Assembly (NCBI GenBank): GCA_003480165.1
Contig: QUIQ01000003.1
Coordinates: 132,301 to 196,300 of the forward strand
Direction: 5' to 3'
From: Firmicutes bacterium AM41-11
GTDB lineage: Bacteria; Bacillota_I; Bacilli_A; Erysipelotrichales; Erysipelotrichaceae
DNA: 64,000 bases
A program made the position numbers and the translations under genes. A model generated the notes under the pieces. It was not told the DNA's origin. It did not search any database and worked only from the letters and a program-made list of their open reading frames with translations. This document shows positions 1 through 8,011 of this stretch, one piece after another (position 1 is the stretch's first letter; every line of letters begins with the position of its first letter).

Positions 1-112
1 TTTTTGTACCATCCGTCTTTGTAGTTGTACCACCATCACTTGCACCACACGCGACTAGACTCAAGCCAATACCAAGCACAAACAGACTTGTTAATAACTT
101 ATTATTTTTCAT
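1..112 (-). CDS. Lipoprotein, N-terminal fragment (gene runs off the window)
   Basis: The first 37 codons are visible on the minus strand from an ATG at 112. They encode a lipoprotein signal peptide with a positively charged start (MKNNKLL), a hydrophobic core and the lipobox SLVAC, followed by a Gly/Thr-rich stretch. The signal peptide is nearly the same as in the five neighbouring genes at 130-3841, so this is the downstream member of the same tandem family. Its function is unknown; it is probably anchored to the outer face of the membrane by diacylglycerol on the Cys. Confidence 0.8.
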   Translation of the reverse strand, partial: MKNNKLLTSLFVLGIGLSLVACGASDGGTTTKTDGTK

Positions 113-129
113 ATTATGTTCTCCTATTA

Positions 130-1278
130 TTATTTAATTTCTACCTTCAATTGCTGCAAAGCCGCCAATAATATATCTTCTAATCCTGTCGTGTCATCCG
201 AATTATCACGAAGTGTTACAGAACATGACAATATTACATTTTTATCGCCCACTGGATAATTTAACTTATACCTATACGTCGTATCATTGGCACTATTCCA
301 ATAATTCGTGTAGCTCATAGAACGATATCCAGAATATTCACCCAATGTATACTCTGTGAATGGCTCTTCTCCTTTACTTAAATGCTCGTTATGGAAGACG
401 ATAGCCTCTTCAAGCGTATCACTTGAATCCGTACATATGTTTACGTATATTGAACGATCTGGATCTTTTCGACTTAATGTATAACCAATGTTTCCCTTAT
501 CCTGATTTCCCTTGATCGTGTCATACTCCATACTTGGCGTATAGAACGAAGTCAAATCTCTCGGTAATATTAATTTTGCACGAGACGATTCGCCAACAAT
601 TTCCTTGCTGTTTTCATCCACCTTCTCTTCTTTAACGTCCTGCTTTGCTTCCTCTTTCTTTTCTTCCTTCACCTTTTCTAGCTTCATATTCTTAATGATA
701 GCCTTCGCAAAAGGTTCTAAATCCGAAGTATCCTTTTCTTTATCATTCTTCTGGTTGATCTCAATAGAAACGACCTTATTGATATCCTCGACTGGATAAT
801 CTACATAATAGTGAAGTCTAGTATTTTCAACTGTACCCAGATTGATGGTGTGACTATACGCATCAAAGCCCTCAAACGTACAAGGCTTATACTTTTTATC
901 CTCGTCATTTTCTCCATACATTGAATTCTGTAGATCCGCACTCTTTTCAGCGGAGCTAGACGACAACAATTTAATTTCAGCATTCAACTCATACTTATTC
1001 TCTTCATTTAAACACTTATAGACAATCGAACCATTATCCTTTAACATACTCTCCATTTTACCTACACCCTCTCTAGATGAAGTAAAATAAGGAGATAGAT
1101 CTTCGGGAACACTCAATTTAGCCGTTCGATCCTGCGTATCCATTCGTTTTTCTTCTTTTTTCTTTTCTGCTACCTTAGCCTCTTCTTTTTTAGGCTCGGG
1201 TTTATCACTTGAACAAGCCACTAAACTCAGTCCCATACCCAAAACTAAGAAGCCGGTTAATAACTTATTCCGATTCAT
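130..1278 (-). CDS. Two-domain lipoprotein of the tandem paralogous family
   Basis: This 382-residue lipoprotein has the signal MNRNKLLTGFLVLG and the lipobox SLVACSS, then a Lys/Glu-rich linker. It carries two copies of the domain found once in its neighbours, about residues 50-200 and 235-382. Both copies show the family landmarks: a 'LP.DL..(Y/F)(Y/F)T' motif near the domain start, a 'Y.P(C/F)T.GE(Y/F)' motif in the middle and 'YPV.D.N.V' near the end. A second charged linker (about 200-230, EEKKEEAKQ) separates the copies. Internal domain duplication explains its greater length. It is 4 bp downstream of the next paralog, so they share an operon. Surface exposure is inferred; no enzyme motif is visible. 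Confidence 0.8.
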   Translation of the reverse strand: MNRNKLLTGFLVLGMGLSLVACSSDKPEPKKEEAKVAEKKKEEKRMDTQDRTAKLSVPEDLSPYFTSSREGVGKMESMLKDNGSIVYKCLNEENKYELNAEIKLLSSSSAEKSADLQNSMYGENDEDKKYKPCTFEGFDAYSHTINLGTVENTRLHYYVDYPVEDINKVVSIEINQKNDKEKDTSDLEPFAKAIIKNMKLEKVKEEKKEEAKQDVKEEKVDENSKEIVGESSRAKLILPRDLTSFYTPSMEYDTIKGNQDKGNIGYTLSRKDPDRSIYVNICTDSSDTLEEAIVFHNEHLSKGEEPFTEYTLGEYSGYRSMSYTNYWNSANDTTYRYKLNYPVGDKNVILSCSVTLRDNSDDTTGLEDILLAALQQLKVEIK

Positions 1279-1282
1279 ATTA

Positions 1283-1957
1283 TTATTCTCCTATTAATTC
1301 AATCTTTAAATTATGTACCACATCCAGCAACAATGGCTCTAATAAGGAAGTATCGTCATCATACCGTAATTCTTCACGAATGGTTAGTACGACATCTTGA
1401 CCATCCACTGGATAATCAAGCACATAATGATATTCAATCGATTTATCACTTGTCACCACATACTTATATCCAGAATATTCACCCACAGTACATGGCTCAT
1501 ACATTTTTGTTTCATCCTTACAAACCTTGTTGTGAGAAATACTGGCAGCCTCTGCTGAATCCCAGCCATCCGTTCCAATTGAGAAATGAATGGTAAACGT
1601 ACGATCTTTCGCATACAATGAATAACCAAGAACATTCGATTGTTCCATATAGCTATATCGAGAAATTTCTCTAGCAGGCGTATGGAAAGAAGTCAAATCT
1701 TTAGGTAAAGTAACTCTTACCTTTTTATTCGCATAACTAATAATCGTACTATCCTTTTCTTTTTCTTCCTCAGCTGCCTTAGCCTTTTCTTCTTCCTTCT
1801 TCTCTTCTTTTACCTTTTCTTCTTTTTCTTCGATTGCCTTAGTCTCTTCTATTTTCTTTTCTTTTACCTTTTCTTCTGGCTCATTAGATGAACAAGCCAC
1901 TAAACTAAGCCCTAACCCCAAGACTAAGAAACCAGTTAATAACTTATTCCTTTTCAC
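1283..1957 (-). CDS. Lipoprotein of the tandem paralogous family
   Basis: A lipoprotein of about 224 residues with signal KRNKLLTGFLVLGLGLS and lipobox SLVACSS. A long Glu/Lys-rich linker (about residues 28-75) precedes one copy of the family domain, with landmarks 'LPKDLTSFHTPARE', 'YEPCTVGEYSGYKY' and 'YPVDGQDVV'. The frame is open to an earlier GTG at 1966, but the GTG at 1957 is preferred: AGGTGAT lies 6 bases upstream, and it yields the same N-terminus as its neighbours (K/N-R-N-K-L-L). The role is unknown; it is part of the leftward operon. Confidence 0.75.
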   Translation of the reverse strand: MKRNKLLTGFLVLGLGLSLVACSSNEPEEKVKEKKIEETKAIEEKEEKVKEEKKEEEKAKAAEEEKEKDSTIISYANKKVRVTLPKDLTSFHTPAREISRYSYMEQSNVLGYSLYAKDRTFTIHFSIGTDGWDSAEAASISHNKVCKDETKMYEPCTVGEYSGYKYVVTSDKSIEYHYVLDYPVDGQDVVLTIREELRYDDDTSLLEPLLLDVVHNLKIELIGE

Positions 1958-1966
1958 TCTTATCAC

Positions 1967-2566
1967 CTACTCTTCCATACAAATTTCAACAACGATATTA
2001 TTCAATACAGCAAGTGTTACCTCATCCAAATCATTGGCTTTTTCTTGTTCTACATAAATTTGTAAGACAACATTATCTTCACCAACTGGATAATCGATCA
2101 ACATCTTAGAATAGGTTTTATCAGACGAATCATATACCGTCGTTTTCTTATAACCCGAATACTTACCAATTGTAAATGCCTTATATTGATCTGCTTCATC
2201 TTCAAAACCTGCATTCAAGACATCCGCCGTTTCCTTGGCTGCCTTACGATAATCGCAATCAATTGAAATTCGCGTGATATACGTACGATCATCCGAATGT
2301 AAATCATATTTAAGGATACGACCACCCTCTAGCTTACCCGATATATCTAAGCCCTCTTGTTTCGGTGTATAAACCGACAATAAATCTGGCATTGTCATCT
2401 TAATGAAATAGCCATTCATTTGTGCGACTCCAGTCATTTCGCCAATCTTTACCTTCTCTTCTTTTTTCACTTGTGAAGACCTTGGTTCTTCTGGCTTTTT
2501 TGCACAAGAAACTAGGCTTAATCCTATACCTAGCGCAAGCAAAATCTTAGCTAGCTTATGATTCAT
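1967..2566 (-). CDS. Lipoprotein of the tandem paralogous family
   Basis: A roughly 199-residue lipoprotein with signal MNHKLAKILLALGIGLS and lipobox SLVSCAK. Its charged linker is the shortest in the family, and it has a single family domain containing 'YTPKQEGLD', 'YKAFTIGKYSGYKK' and 'YPVGEDNVV'. The open frame extends to a TTG at 2593, but the ATG at 2566 lies 4 bases beyond the upstream stop (2571-2573) and gives a standard signal peptide, so coupled initiation there is preferred. No function is recognised. Confidence 0.72.
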   Translation of the reverse strand: MNHKLAKILLALGIGLSLVSCAKKPEEPRSSQVKKEEKVKIGEMTGVAQMNGYFIKMTMPDLLSVYTPKQEGLDISGKLEGGRILKYDLHSDDRTYITRISIDCDYRKAAKETADVLNAGFEDEADQYKAFTIGKYSGYKKTTVYDSSDKTYSKMLIDYPVGEDNVVLQIYVEQEKANDLDEVTLAVLNNIVVEICMEE

Positions 2567-2570
2567 AGAC

Positions 2571-3218
2571 TTACTCACATTTCTTCTTTTCAACTTTTAC
2601 ATGATCCAAAATTGCAGTAATAATAGCTTCTGTATCCGAATCATCCGCTTCCGCTTTTAGCTTTTCAACTACAACCTTAATCGTTCCTTTAAAACCATCT
2701 CGATCCAAATTGAAATACATATTGTACGTTACATAATCATCATAAGAATAATCCGAAATCTTATTTACACCTGTATAGTCACCCACTTGATAAGGCTTAT
2801 AAAGTTTACTCTCATCTTCTTCACCTTTATTGAAGGTTTCAGCCACTTCATCCGCTGTCGCATCTGCACTAGCTTCAATAGCCGCAATCTTTTTCGTATC
2901 GGCTTCTTTATTTTCAAAGCTATAGCGAATAAAGGAATCATTGACAATCTCTCCTGTAACCTCTACACCATCTGCTGGCGTATAAATCGTTGTGAAATCT
3001 TGAGGCATTGTGATGATGATCTCATACTTCTTGTTGTAGTTTTTACTCACCACAAAATCCGTTGACTTCTCTTCCTTCTTTTCCTCTTTCTTTTCTTCCT
3101 TTTTAGCTTCAACAACCTTTGTATCTTCCTTTTTAGGCTCTGGATCATTCGATGCACACGCAGCTAAACTTAAACCCATACCTACAACTAATAAGCTCTT
3201 CACAAATTTTGCGTTCAT
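2571..3218 (-). CDS. Lipoprotein of the tandem paralogous family
   Basis: A 215-residue lipoprotein with signal MNAKFVKSLLVVGMGLS and lipobox SLAACAS. A Lys/Glu linker containing repeated KKEEKKEE units covers about residues 30-50. The single family domain has 'MPQDFTTIYTPADGVEV' and 'YKPYQVGDYTGVN'. The usual YPV motif is replaced by 'FNLDRDGF', so this copy has diverged most in the last third. It is 2 bp from the next paralog and clearly in the same operon. The function is unknown. Confidence 0.75.
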   Translation of the reverse strand: MNAKFVKSLLVVGMGLSLAACASNDPEPKKEDTKVVEAKKEEKKEEKKEEKSTDFVVSKNYNKKYEIIITMPQDFTTIYTPADGVEVTGEIVNDSFIRYSFENKEADTKKIAAIEASADATADEVAETFNKGEEDESKLYKPYQVGDYTGVNKISDYSYDDYVTYNMYFNLDRDGFKGTIKVVVEKLKAEADDSDTEAIITAILDHVKVEKKKCE

Positions 3219-3220
3219 GC

Positions 3221-3841
3221 CTATTTAACCTCAACTTTCATATTGCTTAAAATAGCATTCATCGCTACTTCCATATCTGCTGTATCCGTATCATTGAATT
3301 GTTCTACCGTTACAGACATCACTACATTTTCAAAATCCAACAACAAGTTATCTTTACATTTGAAACTAGGATTTTCACTTGTAGTCACTTGTCTAAAGCC
3401 ATTGAAATCACCCACCGTGCTAGGCTTATATTGTTTTGATTCATCATCCTTAAATCCTTCATTAATACGATTCGCATAAGCTTCTGCACTATCAGCACTG
3501 ATTGGCTTTACATAAATAGCCATTTTAAAATCACCAAATTCATCTTCAAGCGTATATGTGATTTGTTGCTCACTTACTTCTGTTTTTACTTCTAAACCAT
3601 CTCTACTCGGTGTATAGAATGAAGTAAGTTCTGGAATTGTGACTGTATAAGTCTTACTAGAAATTTCTCTTACTAATACGGCATCCGTAGTTTCTTCTTT
3701 CTTTTCTTCCTTCTTCTCTTCTTTTTTCTCTTCCTTCTTTTCTACAACCTTTGTATCTTCCGGCTTTTCACTTGAACAAGCTGTTAATCCAAAAAACATA
3801 CTTAGTGCTAATGCACTCGCAAACAATTTTTTATTATTCAT
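3221..3841 (-). CDS. Lipoprotein of the tandem paralogous family
   Basis: A 206-residue lipoprotein with signal MNNKKLFASALALSMFFG and lipobox GLTACSS. Four KKEE-type repeats form the linker (about residues 33-52). The family domain shows 'ELTSFYTPSRDGLEV', 'YKPSTVGDFNGFRQ' and 'LLLDFENVVMSV'. Its start overlaps the end of the upstream lipoprotein gene by 8 bases, indicating translational coupling. The function is unknown. Confidence 0.75.
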   Translation of the reverse strand: MNNKKLFASALALSMFFGLTACSSEKPEDTKVVEKKEEKKEEKKEEKKEETTDAVLVREISSKTYTVTIPELTSFYTPSRDGLEVKTEVSEQQITYTLEDEFGDFKMAIYVKPISADSAEAYANRINEGFKDDESKQYKPSTVGDFNGFRQVTTSENPSFKCKDNLLLDFENVVMSVTVEQFNDTDTADMEVAMNAILSNMKVEVK

Positions 3842-5120
3842 ACTGATACTCCAATTCTAATTTTTCATGATCAAACATATTTTTGATCTCTAATTTTTCA
3901 TATAACGGCATTACTTTACAATACGATAAGACTTGTTGATTATAGTCATCATATCCATACACAAATCCATCTTCTTCCATACCCACACTAAACAATAGGC
4001 CAGAATGCGAATTTTCTAATTCCTGCATTGTATACAAACCATTTTCATCAATTTGAAGTGTTACACTCTCATTTCTATATGTACCCTCAAGACTAGGAAG
4101 CGGTTGATTTCGCAATGCTTCAAATAAATCAATCAACTGATCCTTTTCCGTCAGTGCCTGCCCACTACGAAGGCTTTTTACTTTATCTAACCCATATAAG
4201 GGTCCTTGACTACAAACACGCTCAATCGGCAAGCCATCCTCAATCGCGATCACTTCCACCAAACCATTTGTCGTTAGCGCAAAACCATAAGTGAGACCCG
4301 GACCTATTTCATATACATGAACTTGTTTATATTCATTAAAACAACCATGCACCTTATACGTTTTATCCGTTCCACTATAGTAAAGTGATATCTTATTATT
4401 CTTTAACGTCAGAGTCATCTGGTCAAACGCAGAAGAATCTTCTATCTTATAAGACTTCTTGCGACTTGGTCGATACAAAACCACCTTTGTTCCAGAACCA
4501 TAATTTGTGGCAATAGGAATCAATACATTCAATTTTCCTTTGTGGTAAAACACATCTAGACTTGAAGGCAACAACCCCATTGTTTGAGCTCTTAATTCCT
4601 TTACATTGTCATAATATTCATTGGCATATTCCTGATCAAAAGCCTGTGCAGCCCATACCTTCATATCTTTTTGACTGATTTTATATTTCTTATATAACTT
4701 TTTATTCGAAACACGCTTCTTCGTTTTAGAATCAAAATGATACACCTTATACCTAGGATATTCCGTCTCTACTTCTTCCTTAATAACTAAACTCAATAGA
4801 TTTGAATGTGTATACACATCATAACTAACCTTTGTGTCCGGCAATGTATACCCTAGTTCTTTTGCCTCATCTAAAGAATCCATCAAACCTTTATATTCAT
4901 TTTTAATGGTCTGATTCAACTTTTTTGCGCTCTTTGAATCACAATGAATATAAGGTAAGGAAATGTCGTACTTACCAACATTTCCCCATGCATCCTTATA
5001 TTCTTCATGAATATTGTAGAAATCTGAAATATATACCTCTTCATCAGGTTGTGATTTACAACCTGTAAACATTAGATTCAAACTAAGAAACAAGACCGAA
5101 CAAAATTTAGTCCAGATCAT
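3834..5120 (-). CDS. Large lipoprotein of unknown function
   Basis: A protein of about 428 residues with a lipoprotein signal (MIWTKFCSVLFLSLNLMF, lipobox MFTGC). It does not share the domain of the small neighbouring paralogs. The N-terminal half resembles a mixed alpha/beta extracellular domain rich in Tyr and Lys ('DISLPYIHCDSKSAKKLNQ'); no catalytic motif is recognised. The frame is open back to 5192, but the ATG at 5120 gives a proper signal peptide and overlaps the upstream gene's end (5107) by 14 bases. As the first and longest lipoprotein in the array it could be a partner or founder gene; that is inference. Confidence 0.7.
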   Translation of the reverse strand: MIWTKFCSVLFLSLNLMFTGCKSQPDEEVYISDFYNIHEEYKDAWGNVGKYDISLPYIHCDSKSAKKLNQTIKNEYKGLMDSLDEAKELGYTLPDTKVSYDVYTHSNLLSLVIKEEVETEYPRYKVYHFDSKTKKRVSNKKLYKKYKISQKDMKVWAAQAFDQEYANEYYDNVKELRAQTMGLLPSSLDVFYHKGKLNVLIPIATNYGSGTKVVLYRPSRKKSYKIEDSSAFDQMTLTLKNNKISLYYSGTDKTYKVHGCFNEYKQVHVYEIGPGLTYGFALTTNGLVEVIAIEDGLPIERVCSQGPLYGLDKVKSLRSGQALTEKDQLIDLFEALRNQPLPSLEGTYRNESVTLQIDENGLYTMQELENSHSGLLFSVGMEEDGFVYGYDDYNQQVLSYCKVMPLYEKLEIKNMFDHEKLELEYQYE

Positions 5121-5850
5121 AGTTCGCAAGAGCTTGATCGGCTGCATCTTTAAATTGCGTACGATCTCCAATGATCGTTGCCCCAAACGCATCCACAGTT
5201 TCTTTTGCCTTTTCCTCTAAGTTTTCACCATTCTTTTTAGCTTTCGCCAAATCCCACATACTCTTTGTTGCCTTAAATTGAGTTACAGACTTTTTAATGC
5301 CACTTCTAAATGAATCATCTAAGCCAAATAATTTATTTAGATAATCTACACATTGATGACATCTTGTTTCATCATCAAATGGAATATAGACATCATTTAA
5401 GCCTTTTGTATGTACAAAACCTAAGTGAACACACTTTTTATCTTTATCCGAACCACTTATTCTTGCGGGCATCCTTTCAGTTCTATATAGCTGAAGATTT
5501 TCTAAACGATATACACACGCATATGTTTTTGTATTAAACAAACCTCCACGAGCTTCAATAACCGCAATCAAGCCTAGACTTGGTGCAATATAAATAGGGT
5601 GGAAAGACTGCATCTTTTGATTTTTATCACGTGTTTTTTTCAAAGGTTCCATTAAATCTTGCCAAATCTTTGTACCCACCTCAGTTTGATGAATATGGTC
5701 CTTGACATTATCTAAATCAGAATGAACATAATCATAATATTTTAATCCTTTTGCACGACAACCCTTTGTACAAATATAATTTCCATCCATTAATTTCTGT
5801 GATTGTAAAACATTAATTGTTGCACCACAAATTGCACATGTATTTGCCAT
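5107..5850 (-). CDS. Zinc-ribbon protein with DUF4428-like N-terminus
   Basis: A 247-residue cytoplasmic protein. The N-terminus carries a Cys4 zinc-binding pattern (CAICG about residues 5-9, then CTKGC about 27-31) like the DUF4428 domain, which often starts proteins of unknown function in Bacillota. The middle (about residues 80-175) is a beta-rich domain with 'IYIAPSLGLIAVIEARGG' and 'VYIPFDDETRCHQCVDYLN', and may resemble a PH-like fold. The C-terminus is helical and charged. AGGAGG lies upstream of the ATG at 5850. It is cotranscribed with the related gene at 6015-6497. The function is unknown. Confidence 0.7.
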   Translation of the reverse strand: MANTCAICGATINVLQSQKLMDGNYICTKGCRAKGLKYYDYVHSDLDNVKDHIHQTEVGTKIWQDLMEPLKKTRDKNQKMQSFHPIYIAPSLGLIAVIEARGGLFNTKTYACVYRLENLQLYRTERMPARISGSDKDKKCVHLGFVHTKGLNDVYIPFDDETRCHQCVDYLNKLFGLDDSFRSGIKKSVTQFKATKSMWDLAKAKKNGENLEEKAKETVDAFGATIIGDRTQFKDAADQALANYDLD

Positions 5851-5877
5851 ATATGATTCCTCCTTTTCTGTGCATTA

Positions 5878-6018
5878 TTATGATTCAAGCGCATCCTTTA
5901 ATGCGTTTGCCACCTGTAAAGATTCCTGATACTTTTCGTTTGACTGTACCATTACTTCTTTATCCTGCATTTCTGAAATGATCTTGACATCCTCTTTGGT
6001 AATCTTCAAAGAAATCAT
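5878..6018 (-). CDS. Small 46-residue protein, translationally coupled
   Basis: A 46-codon frame running from ATG at 6018 to TAA at 5878. The start overlaps the stop of the upstream gene as ATGA, a standard coupling arrangement. The predicted peptide (MISLKITKEDVKIISEM...) is Lys/Glu-rich and likely helical. It fills the otherwise empty 164-bp gap between the two zinc-ribbon genes. No family is recognised. Confidence 0.55.
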   Translation of the reverse strand: MISLKITKEDVKIISEMQDKEVMVQSNEKYQESLQVANALKDALES

Positions 6019-6497
6019 TTTGATGAATGGATGATTCGTTTGATATTTACCTTGAATTGGTACGCAAATTCGTATCTTGCTGGTTTATAGGAACATGTCT
6101 TCCCTTTCTTATTTGTGAAATGAAGTTCGCGCTTATTCTCTTCAATTTCTACCAAAACATTTTGAATGTCACTTAAGTCAAACACATCTGGATTTTCATC
6201 ACTAAGCTTTGTTGCCTTTGTCACGATAAACCAGTTGTGCTTTCGATCAACCATTACCTTTGGATACTCACCAAACGTTTCAGCTGCCACAAACGCTTTG
6301 ACACGAGACTTGTTTGCCTCACGGTACACCAGATGCTCTTTGATTTTTTCAATCGGCGTGTTTTTATAATCTGTAAAAAGTGGTGACATTTTTTTCTTAC
6401 AGTCATTACAGATCGTACCATCCGCACATTTATAACCTTCCATCAATACCATCTTCTTTTTACACACATCACATTCCTTTTTAGAAAACAACCCCAT
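6015..6497 (-). CDS. DUF4428-type zinc-ribbon protein
   Basis: A 160-residue protein starting MGLFSKKECDVCKKK, with a Cys4 pattern at about residues 9-12 (CDVC) and 27-34 (GTICNDCKKK), typical of DUF4428. The remainder contains a beta-rich domain with 'DRKHNWFIVTKATKLSDE', which looks related to the middle domain of the 5107-5850 product. The start was set at 6497, where AAAGGAGGGAAATGAA precedes the ATG; upstream in-frame ATGs lack a ribosome-binding site. It is the first gene of the leftward lipoprotein operon. The function is unknown. Confidence 0.7.
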   Translation of the reverse strand: MGLFSKKECDVCKKKMVLMEGYKCADGTICNDCKKKMSPLFTDYKNTPIEKIKEHLVYREANKSRVKAFVAAETFGEYPKVMVDRKHNWFIVTKATKLSDENPDVFDLSDIQNVLVEIEENKRELHFTNKKGKTCSYKPARYEFAYQFKVNIKRIIHSSK

Positions 6498-6662
6498 TTC
6501 ATTTCCCTCCTTTCCTCCTTTAATTGACTTGTCATTCTGTGCTATATTGTTTTTAGAAAGCACTTTCAAAGCTTATGTAATCAACTTACATTTTCATTAT
6601 AGAAAGTATTATAAAATTTACCCCACCCCAAAACTTAAAAAGGGTGGGAACTGCGGTAAATA
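6498..6662. promoter_or_regulatory. Divergent intergenic region with a GC stem
   Basis: This A+T-rich gap separates the leftward zinc-ribbon/lipoprotein operon from the rightward solute-binding gene and must hold both promoters. Several TATAAT-like hexamers occur on both strands around 6595-6615, but no convincing -35/-10 pair stands out. A 7-bp G+C stem (CCCACCC with GGGTGGG, about 6622-6649) lies just before the rightward start codon. It might form a hairpin near the ribosome-binding site; this is inference. Confidence 0.35.
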
Positions 6663-8003
6663 ATGGGGAAAATCATGAAAAAAGTTATAAAATATTTATT
6701 AGTATTTGGTCTAGGCCTATGCAATCTATATGGGTGTTCATCAAAATCTTTACTCGATAAAGATAACCCCGTGACCCTGACAATGTGGCATGTTTATGGA
6801 GAACAAGCCAATTCTCCAATGAATCAATTGATTGCTGAATTCAATGAAACAGAAGGCAAGGACAAGGGCATTATAATTAATGTCACAAAAATAACCAATG
6901 CGAGTAAAATTGGTTCTGAGCTTGAAGAAAGTTTATCTAAAGAACCAGGTGCAGATCCAATGCCAGATCTTTATACAGGACATATTCATAATGCCAAACA
7001 GGTAGGATTAGATAAGAGTGTTGTATGGAATGATGTATTTACAGAGAAGGAAATTTCAAATTTTGTTGATGAGTTTTTAGATGCTGGAATGCTAGAAGAT
7101 AAGCTTGTGGATCTTCCATTATCAAAATCAACAATCGTTTTATTTATGAATGGTACACAATTTGAAAAGTTTTCTAACGATACCGCTGTTTCATTAAATG
7201 ATTTTGACACTTGGAATCAAACGTTTGATGTAGCCGAAAAATATTATGAATGGTCAAATGGAAAGCCGTTATTATGCTTTGATTATCTATTAAATTCCAT
7301 TGAATCTTATGCGATCGCATTAGGAACAAAGAATATGTTTACAGAGAATGGCTGGTACAATACGGAGGATCCTGCTTTTAAAGAAGCCTTTAGAACCTTT
7401 CTAGAACCATTGATCAAAGGCTATATTTCTGCTTCAGATTTCTATTCAAGCACAGAACTTACAACCGGAGAAACACTCATTGGTGTATCCAGCAGTGCAG
7501 CCTATCTCTATTTAAATGACATCGTTACATATCCAGATAATACAACGGAACCATTAAATGCGATTGCCCTGCCTTATCCAAAGGCCGATAAAGACCATGC
7601 CCTCATGACACAAGCTGGTGTTGGATTATGTGCCTATAAGACTACAGAACAAAAACAAGAAGCCGCTAGTGTCTTTGCACATTGGCTTGTAGAACCAAAA
7701 CGAAACATGGACTTTGTGATCCAAGCAGGTTACATGCCAGTCACAAAAAAAGCATTTAAAAACTTAAAAAATGAAAAGTTTGAAGATGAAGAAACACAAT
7801 CTTTATACAATACACTCACCGAAATGAAATCCGACTATACCGTTATTTCTAGAGAGGTTCCAAATGCGATTTCTAGAAAGGCCTATGCATTTTATGATCA
7901 AGTAAGAAGCCACCAACAAGAATGGCAAGCACGAGCTAATGCCGGTGAAGATATTGATGAAATTGTAGATGAAGCAATGAATATTTTAAAAAGTCTTTCT
8001 TGA
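6663..8003 (+). CDS. ABC transporter extracellular solute-binding lipoprotein (family 1, sugar type)
   Basis: A 446-residue protein with a lipoprotein signal (KYLLVFGLGLCNLYG, lipobox LYGCSS). It fits family 1 solute-binding proteins, which capture sugars or oligosaccharides for ABC importers. Typical signatures are the early 'VTLTMWHVYGE' strand, 'NQLIAEFNETEG' and the later 'DFVIQAGYMPVTKKAF' loop. It may start at 6663 or at the ATG at 6675. No permease or ATPase genes are adjacent, so it either serves a remote importer or acts as a sensory partner. The next gene downstream is a membrane-anchored LuxR-type regulator 8 bp away, and a sensing role together with that protein is plausible. Confidence 0.82.
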   Translation: MGKIMKKVIKYLLVFGLGLCNLYGCSSKSLLDKDNPVTLTMWHVYGEQANSPMNQLIAEFNETEGKDKGIIINVTKITNASKIGSELEESLSKEPGADPMPDLYTGHIHNAKQVGLDKSVVWNDVFTEKEISNFVDEFLDAGMLEDKLVDLPLSKSTIVLFMNGTQFEKFSNDTAVSLNDFDTWNQTFDVAEKYYEWSNGKPLLCFDYLLNSIESYAIALGTKNMFTENGWYNTEDPAFKEAFRTFLEPLIKGYISASDFYSSTELTTGETLIGVSSSAAYLYLNDIVTYPDNTTEPLNAIALPYPKADKDHALMTQAGVGLCAYKTTEQKQEAASVFAHWLVEPKRNMDFVIQAGYMPVTKKAFKNLKNEKFEDEETQSLYNTLTEMKSDYTVISREVPNAISRKAYAFYDQVRSHQQEWQARANAGEDIDEIVDEAMNILKSLS

Positions 8004-8011
8004 GGTTAGCC

